A DNA stretch of 6,715 bases from Ferroglobus sp. (lineage in GTDB: Archaea > Halobacteriota > Archaeoglobi > Archaeoglobales > Archaeoglobaceae): assembly GCA_015523665.1 (NCBI GenBank), contig WAJX01000093.1:1-6715 (forward strand). The letters run 5' to 3'. Below are positions 1 to 5,720 of this stretch, one piece after another (the stretch's first letter is position 1; the number at the start of each line of letters is the position of its first letter). The position numbers were made by a program, and so were the translations under genes. The notes under the pieces were generated by a model. The model saw only the letters and a program-made list of their open reading frames with translations. It was not told where the DNA came from and ran no database searches.

Positions 1-50
1 CATATCACTCTTAATGTTTTGCAGAATATAATGTTTACTTCATTTACCAT
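1..50 (-). CDS. Possible start of a gene running off the left edge
   Basis: On the minus strand an ATG at 50-48 opens a frame that runs without a stop to the window edge (16 codons, beginning MVNEVNIIFCKTL). An AGGAT element about four bases upstream could be a ribosome binding site, and AT-rich sequence further upstream (about 80-95) could hold a TATA box. The fragment is too short to assign to a family, and chance remains a serious alternative. Confidence 0.2.
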   Translation of the reverse strand, partial: MVNEVNIIFCKTLRVI

Positions 51-113
51 TCTATCCTTTATTCACAATCTTTATTTATTTTTATTTAAATTAAATGATA
101 TAAGTATATTCTA

Positions 114-140
114 GCTAATTTATCTTTTTCTTTAATTAGC
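114..140. repeat. 7-bp inverted repeat with T-rich loop
   Basis: GCTAATT at 114-120 is matched perfectly by AATTAGC at 134-140, around a 13-base pyrimidine-rich loop. It could be a weak hairpin or part of a terminator for a plus-strand gene ending to the left, since the plus-strand frame from the left edge stops at 112-114. The arms are short and AT-rich, so chance is possible. Confidence 0.3.
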
Positions 141-232
141 ATTTAATACATCCAAATGTAAATAATGTAGAACCAGCTAAATATGGAAATAAAGGAAAAG
201 AGTTCATAAATTTTCTGATTGATATAAAATAA
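140..232 (+). pseudogene. Possible remnant of an ABC-transporter substrate-binding protein C-terminus
   Basis: The plus-strand frame between the TAG at 137-139 and the TAA at 230-232 has no start codon. It reads like protein rather than AT-rich noise: it contains IHPNVNNVEPAKYG and then GKEFINFLIDIK. From memory, this resembles the C-terminal part of solute-binding proteins of the tungstate/phosphate type (TupA/PstS-like), where a segment like HPNVN..GAK.F..FL is usually followed by SPEGQ. Here a stop replaces that continuation and the upstream frame is closed, so if the resemblance is real this is a decayed fragment. The match rests on about 25 residues and is tentative. Confidence 0.3.
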
Positions 233-260
233 TTATTGTAAGATAATAATATATAGATAT

Positions 261-280
261 ATCAATTATAAAATATTGAT
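261..280. repeat. ATCAAT/ATTGAT inverted repeat
   Basis: ATCAAT at 261-266 and ATTGAT at 275-280 form a perfect 6-bp inverted repeat separated by 8 bases, in a very AT-rich context. No known binding site is recognised, and chance formation is likely. Confidence 0.2.
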
Positions 281-299
281 TTAATATAAATATAATAAA

Positions 300-341
300 T
301 AAAATTTTAAAAATTAAATAATTTTTAATTATAAAATTTTA
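300..341 (-). terminator. AT-only hairpin downstream of the amidohydrolase gene
   Basis: TTAAAAATTA at 307-316 and TAATTTTTAA at 319-328 are perfect 10-bp complements with almost no loop. They are flanked by two copies of the palindromic TAAAATTTTA (300-309 and 332-341), so the whole block is a nested inverted repeat made only of A and T. It begins about 20 bases past the amidohydrolase stop. On the minus strand it is surrounded by T-rich sequence, including TTTTATTTAA directly after the stop. T-rich tracts are the usual termination signal in archaea, so a transcription end here is plausible. Confidence 0.4.
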
Positions 342-361
342 TTATAATATATTAAATAAAA

Positions 362-1630
362 CTAAATAAATTTTTCCTTTATTTTTTCAACTTTATCAAA
401 AACTTTTTCTTCATCAAAAGTTAAAATTTCTCTCTCTTCCATAACCACTTTTCCATCGATGATGAGGTGGGTAACTTCACTTCCATAAGCTGAGTAAACT
501 AAGCTATTTTCAATACTATAAAGTGGGTAAAAATTAGCAACTTTAACATCTATTATAGCTATGTCAGCTAACTTTTCAGGTTTTATTTCTCCTCCATTTA
601 TCCCATAAGCTTTATACCCATTTTTTACAGCCATTTTCAGAACATCTATGGATTTAATCGCATCAGCCCTCATGTATTTTATCTTTTGCAATAACGATGT
701 AAACTTCATCTCCTGAAATAGATTGTAGCTGTTATTACTTGCAGCGCCATCCGTTCCAAGAGCTACATTAATCCCACTCTTAATCATATCCCTAACTCTA
801 GCAATACCTGAAGAAAGCTTAAGATTGCTTACCGGGCAATGAACAACACTAACATTCCTCTTCTTCAAAACTTTTATTTCTTCATCTGAAAGCCAAACCG
901 CATGAGCTATAACCGTATCGCTATCTAGGAAACCTATTCTTTCTAACATATTAACTGGAGTGTCGCCGTATCTCTTCTTTATCTCCTCAACTTCCCACTG
1001 GGTTTCAGAGACGTGAATGTGGACTATACTTTTGACCTCTTTTGCTCTCTCCCTAACTTTTTTTAGGAATTCTGGCGAGCAAGTATATGGGGCATGTGGA
1101 CCAAATATTGCTTTCACTCTACCATTAAACTCATTATTCCACTTTCTTACAAATTCTTCTCCAATTTCTAATTCTTTTTTAGCTCTTTCTTCTTCTCCTC
1201 TGTCAGCCATACCATAACACAAAACTGCTCTAATTCCAGACTCGCCAACAGCTTTTGCAACCTCATCCATGTAAATGTAAAGATCACTAAAAGATCCTAT
1301 TCCGCTTTTAATCATTTCAGTTATTCCGAGCATAGTCCCCCAGTAGATATCTTTAGGCTTTAACTTCTTTTCAACTTTCCATATCTTATCTTTTAACCAT
1401 TTCATTAAAGGCATATCCTCAGCATATCCTCTAAACAAGGACATAGCAACATGTGTATGTGCATTGAAAAGTGCTGGAATCAAGACAGCTTTTTCGTTAA
1501 ACTCTATATCCCCTTTAACATTCTGTTTTCCAACATATTTTATTTTATTTCCTTCTATCCCCACATTTGCATTAATAAAACTATCATCTACAAAACAAAG
1601 ACAGTTATTTATTGCAATATCGTATATCAT
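362..1630 (-). CDS. dadD: Amidohydrolase, 5'-deoxyadenosine/SAH/MTA deaminase family
   Basis: This 422-residue protein belongs to the amidohydrolase superfamily and, within it, to the MtaD/DadD deaminases that remove the 6-amino group of 5'-modified adenosines (5'-deoxyadenosine, S-adenosylhomocysteine, methylthioadenosine). The metal ligands are visible: H58 and H60 in the NAHTHVAM strand, H206 in HIHVSET with catalytic E209, H243 in IAHAVWL, and D294 in GTDGAASNN. The length fits the family (about 420). The ATG at 1630 has an AGGGG element eight bases upstream. In methanogens the family member studied (MJ1541) prefers 5'-deoxyadenosine, the by-product of radical SAM enzymes. A radical SAM gene starts 40 bp away in divergent orientation, which fits that role. 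Substrate preference within the family cannot be read from the sequence, so the symbol is provisional. Confidence 0.85.
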   Translation of the reverse strand: MIYDIAINNCLCFVDDSFINANVGIEGNKIKYVGKQNVKGDIEFNEKAVLIPALFNAHTHVAMSLFRGYAEDMPLMKWLKDKIWKVEKKLKPKDIYWGTMLGITEMIKSGIGSFSDLYIYMDEVAKAVGESGIRAVLCYGMADRGEEERAKKELEIGEEFVRKWNNEFNGRVKAIFGPHAPYTCSPEFLKKVRERAKEVKSIVHIHVSETQWEVEEIKKRYGDTPVNMLERIGFLDSDTVIAHAVWLSDEEIKVLKKRNVSVVHCPVSNLKLSSGIARVRDMIKSGINVALGTDGAASNNSYNLFQEMKFTSLLQKIKYMRADAIKSIDVLKMAVKNGYKAYGINGGEIKPEKLADIAIIDVKVANFYPLYSIENSLVYSAYGSEVTHLIIDGKVVMEEREILTFDEEKVFDKVEKIKEKFI

Positions 1631-1693
1631 GTATCATTCCCCTTTAACTTTAGTGAGGGAAAATGGATAAGTGAGAATTAAATTATTTTTCCT
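1631..1693. promoter_or_regulatory. Divergent promoter region between dadD and the radical SAM gene
   Basis: Only 40 bp (1631-1670) separate the two divergent start codons, so at least one promoter must overlap coding sequence. On the minus strand a BRE/TATA-like element, GGAAAAATAATTTAATT (about 1693-1677), lies inside the first codons of the radical SAM gene. It would start dadD transcription near 1656 and leave a short leader with the AGGGG ribosome binding site (1643-1639). On the plus strand, TATATC (1623-1628), inside the first dadD codons, is a weak TATA candidate for the radical SAM gene. Both assignments are by eye. Confidence 0.35.
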
Positions 1694-3080
1694 CAATTTC
1701 ATATATCCACCAGTTCCAACAGAAAATGGAGTAGCGAAGTTAGCTCCATGTGGTACGAGAAAGATAGAAGCTGCTTTGTTGGAGCATTTTAAAGAAAATG
1801 AGGTAGCAGTTGTTCCACCAGATAAGATTGAAAAATTCATAACTAAGGAAACGAAAGTAGTTGGAATTACATCAAATGATCCTTTAGGACTTGGCCCAGC
1901 ATCAACGACATTTTCTGGTTCTAAGGGCTTCATAAAGGAAGAACCATATAACGCATGGAAGTTCAGAGAGCTTATAGAAAAACTCAAGAGATATGATGTT
2001 AAGATCGTTGTCGGGGGGGCTGGAGCTTGGCAACTTGATGATGCTGAAGTTAGGCGAAAGTTGGGAATAGATGTTGTTGTTATCGGTGAGGGGGAAAAGG
2101 TTGTTCCTGAACTTTTTGAGAAAATAATCAGAGGTGAAGAAGTCCCTGAAGTTGTTCACGGTGAGATCGTTGAACCTGAAGAAATTCCAATAATAAAAGG
2201 AGCAACAATTGGCGGGATTGTTGAAATTGCAAGAGGATGTGGGAGAGGTTGTGAATTTTGCTTACCCACAATGAGAAGACTTAGATCTAGGCCATTAGAG
2301 CATATTTTAAAAGAGGTCGAGGTTAATGTAAGGAGTGGTAACAAATTTATCACGTTTCATTCTGAAGATGTGTTGAGATATAAGGCAGAGGGTATTAGGA
2401 TTAATAGAAGAGCCATTGTTGAGTTGTTTGAATCTACGATGAAAATCGCTGAAAGTGCAGGATTTAGTCATTTCACACTTACTTCAGTAGCCTCATCTCC
2501 AGAAACTGTAGCAGATATATCAGATATAGTTGGTGTGCCGAATAAAAAGCATCGTTGGTTAGCAGGTCAGACTGGTATTGAGACAGGGAGTGTTAGACTT
2601 ATAGAAGAATACATGCCTGGGAAAGTGAAGCCGTTTAAGCCTGAAGAATGGCCGGATATTGTTGAACAAGCCTTTGGAATATGTGAGGATAATAGCTGGG
2701 TTCCGTGTGCAACGCTTATAGTAGGATTTCCAAAAGAGACAGAGGAGGATATATTGAAGACTGTAGAACTTATAGATAGACTTAAGCAATACAAGAGTTT
2801 AATAGTCCCCCTCTTCTTTGTCCCTATTGGTAGATTAGAAGGAGAGAAGGGGTTTTCAGTAGATGATATGAGATCGTATCATTGGGAGCTTATGCTTTCA
2901 TGTTGGAATCATAACATGCACTGGTTAAAGCAATTGGCGGAAGATTATCTAGCGAAAATGCCTCGTGTGAGTAGGAAGTTCATAATGAAGTTTATTGATT
3001 GGATAATAAATAAAGCCAGTTCAAGAGTTGTAGAGTATATGGAAGAGCTTGGTGGGTCGGGATATATAATTAGTAAATAA
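1671..3080 (+). CDS. Radical SAM protein with N-terminal B12-binding-like domain, function unknown
   Basis: This 469-residue protein has two recognisable parts. Residues about 1-155 look like a cobalamin-binding (Rossmann-type) domain, with a VVGITSNDPLGLGPAS segment near 63-78, IVVGGAGAW near 112-120 and VVVIGEGEKVVPELF near 135-149; the DxHxxG motif for lower-axial cobalamin ligation is not seen. A radical SAM core follows, with the cluster ligands C190, C194 and C197 in CGRGCEFC. It lies inside an IARGC..LP.MR context like B12-dependent-type radical SAM proteins, and later segments (HSEDVLRY near 230-237, TLIVGFPKET in the last third) also fit. The GTG at 1671 is chosen because it begins directly at the first beta strand (RIKLFFLNFIYPP); GAGGG at 1655-1659 is a rather distant ribosome binding site. 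Its substrate is unknown. It faces dadD head-to-head and converges with the sulfur-carrier operon. Confidence 0.85.
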   Translation: MRIKLFFLNFIYPPVPTENGVAKLAPCGTRKIEAALLEHFKENEVAVVPPDKIEKFITKETKVVGITSNDPLGLGPASTTFSGSKGFIKEEPYNAWKFRELIEKLKRYDVKIVVGGAGAWQLDDAEVRRKLGIDVVVIGEGEKVVPELFEKIIRGEEVPEVVHGEIVEPEEIPIIKGATIGGIVEIARGCGRGCEFCLPTMRRLRSRPLEHILKEVEVNVRSGNKFITFHSEDVLRYKAEGIRINRRAIVELFESTMKIAESAGFSHFTLTSVASSPETVADISDIVGVPNKKHRWLAGQTGIETGSVRLIEEYMPGKVKPFKPEEWPDIVEQAFGICEDNSWVPCATLIVGFPKETEEDILKTVELIDRLKQYKSLIVPLFFVPIGRLEGEKGFSVDDMRSYHWELMLSCWNHNMHWLKQLAEDYLAKMPRVSRKFIMKFIDWIINKASSRVVEYMEELGGSGYIISK

Positions 3081-3084
3081 TAAT

Positions 3085-3104
3085 ATTATTATATTATTAT
3101 ATTA
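3085..3104. repeat. Short 8-bp tandem repeat in the convergent spacer
   Basis: The unit ATTATTAT occurs twice back to back (3085-3092, 3093-3100), followed by a half copy, in the 41-bp spacer between two converging genes. It is low-complexity sequence that may have arisen by slippage; no function is evident. Confidence 0.4.
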
Positions 3105-3109
3105 AAAAA
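3104..3109 (-). terminator. T6 tract ending the thrC operon
   Basis: Six A's on the plus strand give TTTTTT in the minus-strand transcript, starting 12 bases after the tusA-like stop. Archaeal transcription commonly ends at such T tracts, and this is the last point before the convergent radical SAM gene. Confidence 0.4.
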
Positions 3110-3121
3110 TTAAATAATCTT

Positions 3122-3343
3122 TTAAGACATCTTCTTAATTACAACTTTCCATTCATTCTCTCCGATCTTCTCAATAGCGAGAACTTTATGTCCTTCTGCT
3201 TCAACACTTTTTGGCACGTCTTTTACAGCTGGCTCATGATCAAAAATGACTTCTAATATCTCTCCATTCTCAAGCTCCTCTAAAGCCAATTTAGTTTTAA
3301 CAAATGTAAATGGGCAAACCTCCCCTCTTAAATCAAGTTTCAT
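3122..3343 (-). CDS. TusA/SirA-like sulfur-transfer protein (cluster B)
   Basis: This 73-residue single-domain protein is of the TusA (SirA, YeeD) family, small proteins that carry sulfur as a persulfide on a conserved cysteine. The hallmark N-terminus LDLRGEVCP is present with the presumed active cysteine at residue 10. The usual CPxP is CPFT here, so the second proline is replaced by threonine. The start is placed at the ATG at 3343 because it overlaps the E1-like gene's TGA in a 4-base ATGA, typical of translational coupling. A longer reading from a TTG at 3352 has GGAG only two bases upstream and is less likely. It is the last gene of the cluster and may pass sulfur to the adenylated carrier protein made by the genes before it; that partnership is inferred from position. 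Confidence 0.85.
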   Translation of the reverse strand: MKLDLRGEVCPFTFVKTKLALEELENGEILEVIFDHEPAVKDVPKSVEAEGHKVLAIEKIGENEWKVVIKKMS

Positions 3344-4128
3344 AATTGACAACTCTCCGCATATTTTTCTGGGATTATATCTGTAACTCTACCACTACAA
3401 ATTGGACAATTTTCATCTTTTCTCAGTTTCAGCTCTGTGAAGTCCATAGAGAGCAAATCTATATGTAACATTCTATTAACGAGCAAATCTCCTATTCCCA
3501 AAATTAACTTTATAGCTTCAATTGCTTGTAAAGTCCCTAAAACACCTGTTGTTGCTCCAACTACTCCAGCTTCTTGACATGTGGGAACACTACCTGGCGG
3601 AGGGGCGTGTTTAAAAACACATCTATAACAAGTTGATCCAGGAATGACTGTCATTATTTCTCCTTCAAATCTTAAAACTGCTGCATGGACAAACGGCTTT
3701 CCTTCAATTACACATGCATCGTTTATGAGAAATCTTGATATGAAGTTGTCTGTGCAATCTAGTATAACATCATAATTCCTAACGATCTCTCTTACATTAT
3801 TAGGGGATATATGAAAGGGGTAAACTACAACTTCGACATCTGGATTTAACCTCTCAACAAAAGTTTTTGCAGATTCAGCTTTGTTCATCCCCAAATTTCC
3901 TGCGTGTATTGTTTGTCTCTGTAAATTTGATTCATCAACTCTATCTCCATCAGCAATACCAATTTTTCCAACACCAGCTCCAGCAAGATATTGTATAGCT
4001 GGACTTCCCAGACCACCAGCCCCAACAATTAAAACACTAGATTCAAGTAGCTTCTTTTGTCCTTTTCCACCTATCTCTGGCATTATTATTTGCCTGGCAT
4101 ACCTCTTTATTTGCTCATCTGTGAGCAT
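3340..4128 (-). CDS. MoeB/ThiF/HesA-family E1-like adenylyltransferase
   Basis: This 262-residue enzyme adenylates the C-terminal glycine of a ubiquitin-fold carrier so that it can be turned into a thiocarboxylate or conjugated. The MoeB features are all visible: nucleotide loop GAGGLGS (36-42), arginine-containing ESNLQRQ (66-72), DCTDN (124-128), the conserved cysteine C184 in PTCQEAGVVG, and two zinc-binding pairs, C167/C170 and C241/C244. The length matches MoeB (about 250) and there is no rhodanese domain, so sulfur must come from another protein; the TusA-like protein encoded next is an obvious candidate. The start ATG lies 6 bases after the carrier gene's stop. Its ribosome binding site, GGAGGT, is formed by the carrier's last two glycine codons. 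The natural partner is therefore the Gly-Gly protein upstream. Whether the pathway is molybdopterin, thiamine, tRNA thiolation or amino-acid synthesis is not decided by the sequence. Confidence 0.9.
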   Translation of the reverse strand: MLTDEQIKRYARQIIMPEIGGKGQKKLLESSVLIVGAGGLGSPAIQYLAGAGVGKIGIADGDRVDESNLQRQTIHAGNLGMNKAESAKTFVERLNPDVEVVVYPFHISPNNVREIVRNYDVILDCTDNFISRFLINDACVIEGKPFVHAAVLRFEGEIMTVIPGSTCYRCVFKHAPPPGSVPTCQEAGVVGATTGVLGTLQAIEAIKLILGIGDLLVNRMLHIDLLSMDFTELKLRKDENCPICSGRVTDIIPEKYAESCQL

Positions 4129-4134
4129 TCTAAA

Positions 4135-4401
4135 CTAACCTCCTGAGATTGCTGGGATAAAAGCTATCTCATCATCATCCTTAAGCTCGGTTTCAAGTCC
4201 TTTGAGATATCTTATATCTTCACCATTCACAAATATGTTTATGAAAGGTGTTAGTTCTCCATCTTTAATCAATCTCTCTTTTAATCCATCGTATCTCTCA
4301 AAGAGTTTATCTAAAAGTTCTTTTACATTCTTAGCTTCAATTTCTATTTTTCTCTCTTTTGTTATTTGAACAAAGACAGTTGGAAACTTAACCTTTACCA
4401 A
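4135..4401 (-). CDS. MoaD/ThiS/SAMP1-like sulfur-carrier protein with C-terminal Gly-Gly
   Basis: This 88-residue beta-grasp protein resembles MoaD and archaeal SAMP1 more than short ThiS. It has an N-terminal strand VKVKFPTVF, a helix around VKELLDKLFERY (27-38), the strand INIFVNGEDIRYL (54-66), and the acidic turn DDDEIAFIPAISGG running to the end. The last two residues are Gly-Gly followed directly by the stop, so no protease is needed to expose them. The start is TTG at 4401, overlapping the end of thrC by 7 bases. A full anti-16S complement, GGAGGTGAT, inside the last thrC codons (EEVIS) supports that start. It is probably adenylated by the E1-like enzyme encoded next and thiocarboxylated with sulfur from a TusA-type donor. 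Being sandwiched between a PLP enzyme and the E1 enzyme is the most informative thing about it. Confidence 0.88.
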   Translation of the reverse strand: MVKVKFPTVFVQITKERKIEIEAKNVKELLDKLFERYDGLKERLIKDGELTPFINIFVNGEDIRYLKGLETELKDDDEIAFIPAISGG

Positions 4402-5612
4402 CTAATCACCTCCTCAAATTCCTCAAGCTTAGCTTTAATTTTGATAGTATCTTCAAGATAACTTACAATACTCTCTCCGGTCTTTAAACCATTCCCAGTT
4501 ATATAAGCAACAACTACATCACTTTTATCTATTCTTCCCTCCTCAACCAATCTCTTTAGTCCAGCAATCGTAACCCCTCCTGCAAGCTCTGTGAATATTC
4601 CTTCAGTTCTTGCTAAGAGCTTAACTCCCTCTATACTCTCAACATCACTCGGATCTTCAGCATAACCACCTGTCTTTTCTATTATCTCTTTAGCAAACAT
4701 TCCATCTGCTGGATTTCCTATTGCAAGGCTATGGACAATTGTTTTAAGCTCTCTAACTGGAATCACATCTCCTCCACTTTTTACCGCTTTTGCAATTGGC
4801 AATCCAGCTGGTTGAGCACCGTTCATTATTACTTCTCCATCAACAAAATCTACCCTCTTTAAATCTTCAAATCCTCTGTATATTGCGCAGAGTAAAGCAC
4901 CAGAGGCCATAGGGACTACAACCTGATCAGGCAACTCCCAGTTTAGATGTTCTGCAGTTTCGTAAGCGAGAGTTTTACTTCCCTCAGCATAATATGGACG
5001 GAGGTTGATATTAACAAATCCCCAATCTGGATTCTCTTCAGCCACTTCAGTTGCCAGTCTATTTGCGTCATCGTATGTTCCTTCAACCTCTATAACATTA
5101 GCTCCATGAACTAAAGCTTGAATGATCTTACCCTTTTCAATTCCTCTTGGGACGAATATATATGCTGGAAGATTTGCCTTAGCTGCATGAGCTGAGAGAC
5201 TTCCCGCAAGGTTTCCTGTTGATGCACAACCAACCGCTTTCATCCCAAACTCCTTCGCTTTAGTTACAGCAACACTAACAACCCTATCTTTAAATGAATA
5301 GGTGGGATTTGTGGAATCATCTATTAAGTATAGATTTTTTAGGCCTAACTCCTTTCCAAGATTTTCAGCTTTTATAAATCTCGTATATCCAGCTCCAAGG
5401 TCGATTGGATCAACATTTTCAATTGGAAGAAAATCTGCATACCTCCATATGCTTAAAGGACCTTTTTTTATCTTCTCTTTACTAACATTCTCAGCTATAA
5501 ACTCCCAATCATATTTAACTTCTAGAGGGCCAAAACAATTATCACATGTGTATAGAGCTTTAGGAGGAAACTCCTTACCACAAATTTTACACTTTAAGGC
5601 TATTACCTTCAT
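4395..5612 (-). CDS. thrC: Threonine synthase with N-terminal zinc ribbon
   Basis: This 405-residue fold-type II PLP enzyme is of the threonine synthase family, which converts O-phosphohomoserine to threonine. A zinc ribbon opens the protein (C8, C11, C23, C26) and runs into CFGPLEVKYD, typical of one threonine synthase clade. The PLP lysine is K108 in NPTYSFKDR, the phosphate loop is STGN at 131-134, and GIFTELAGGVTIAGL and AYITGNGLK near the C-terminus also fit. An upstream TTG (5630) lies only a few bases from the TATA element, too close to be transcribed. The ATG at 5612 is therefore preferred; it sits about 26 bp from the TATA centre, which suggests a leaderless mRNA. The gene leads a cluster with a Gly-Gly sulfur carrier, its E1 enzyme and TusA, so a thiocarboxylate-dependent homocysteine or cysteine synthase activity is an open alternative to, or an addition to, threonine synthesis. 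Cysteate synthase, a relative of this family, is less likely given the ribbon sequence. Confidence 0.88.
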   Translation of the reverse strand: MKVIALKCKICGKEFPPKALYTCDNCFGPLEVKYDWEFIAENVSKEKIKKGPLSIWRYADFLPIENVDPIDLGAGYTRFIKAENLGKELGLKNLYLIDDSTNPTYSFKDRVVSVAVTKAKEFGMKAVGCASTGNLAGSLSAHAAKANLPAYIFVPRGIEKGKIIQALVHGANVIEVEGTYDDANRLATEVAEENPDWGFVNINLRPYYAEGSKTLAYETAEHLNWELPDQVVVPMASGALLCAIYRGFEDLKRVDFVDGEVIMNGAQPAGLPIAKAVKSGGDVIPVRELKTIVHSLAIGNPADGMFAKEIIEKTGGYAEDPSDVESIEGVKLLARTEGIFTELAGGVTIAGLKRLVEEGRIDKSDVVVAYITGNGLKTGESIVSYLEDTIKIKAKLEEFEEVISW

Positions 5613-5634
5613 ACCTTTTGACTTAACCAATTAG

Positions 5635-5650
5635 TATATATAATTTTCTC
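5635..5650 (-). promoter_or_regulatory. thrC operon promoter (BRE/TATA), probably leaderless transcript
   Basis: On the minus strand, GGAGAAAA is followed by TTATATATA (5643-5635), matching an archaeal BRE plus TATA box. The TATA centre (5639) is 26-27 bp from the A of the thrC ATG at 5612, the usual distance to the transcription start. No ribosome binding site precedes that ATG, consistent with a leaderless first gene, whereas the internal genes of the operon have strong sites. Confidence 0.6.
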
Positions 5651-5654
5651 CGAA

Positions 5655-5667
5655 TCTAAATATTAGA
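5655..5667. promoter_or_regulatory. Possible operator: TCTAA-N3-TTAGA inverted repeat
   Basis: A perfect 5-bp inverted repeat, TCTAA ATA TTAGA, sits about 43-55 bp upstream of the predicted thrC transcription start, just beyond the BRE/TATA element. That position could suit an activator. The arms are short and the region is AT-rich, so this is only a candidate. Confidence 0.25.
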
Positions 5668-5720
5668 AATAGTAATATTATCTTGTGATGTTATCTTTTT
5701 TTATCTAAATTTTAATTTTA

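Larger units (their letters stand above)
1..361. other. AT-rich region without an intact gene
   Basis: This 361-bp stretch lies downstream of the amidohydrolase and is extremely AT-rich, above all from about 233 to 361. No long open frame crosses it. Apart from the pieces listed separately (a possible minus-strand gene start at the left edge, a possible remnant at 140-232 and inverted repeats), I see nothing that can be named. The plus-strand frame from position 1 is open for 37 codons up to a TAG at 112-114. It reads as a hydrophobic, low-complexity peptide and could be the tail of a gene outside the window, but AT-rich DNA translates like this by chance. No tRNA-like or CRISPR-like structure was seen. 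Confidence 0.6.
5613..5720. other. Spacer between the sat and thrC clusters
   Basis: This 108-bp AT-rich spacer contains the thrC promoter at its left end, an inverted repeat at 5655-5667 and three copies of TTATCT (5678, 5691, 5701). No clear T tract for ending the sat cluster is seen on the minus strand, so read-through from the dsrE-like gene into thrC cannot be excluded. Confidence 0.6.

Noticed and set aside
1017..1217. Plus-strand frame opposite the amidohydrolase
   Set aside because: It lies wholly antisense to a gene with all catalytic residues present and encodes no recognisable domain.
1634..2159. Minus-strand frames inside the radical SAM gene
   Set aside because: They lie opposite a well-supported gene, have no family signature and no matching ribosome binding site.
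3081..3121. Tandem repeat in the convergent spacer as the start of a CRISPR or satellite array
   Set aside because: Only two and a half copies of an 8-bp A/T unit are present, with no spacers.
3881..4138. Plus-strand 85-codon frame opposite the E1-like gene
   Set aside because: It is a shadow of the conserved nucleotide-binding region on the other strand; its Pro/Cys-rich translation mirrors the Gly/Ala codons of that gene.
3340..4401. Assigning the carrier and E1 pair to thiamine (ThiS/ThiF) or molybdopterin (MoaD/MoeB) synthesis
   Set aside because: No other thiamine or molybdopterin gene is nearby and the neighbours are thrC and tusA, so a pathway symbol would overstate what is seen.
4395..5612. 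Cysteate synthase, a threonine-synthase relative of coenzyme M biosynthesis
   Set aside because: It was attractive because of the sulfur context. The zinc ribbon followed by CFGPLEVKYD and the general sequence match ordinary threonine synthases better, though only a phylogeny would settle it.
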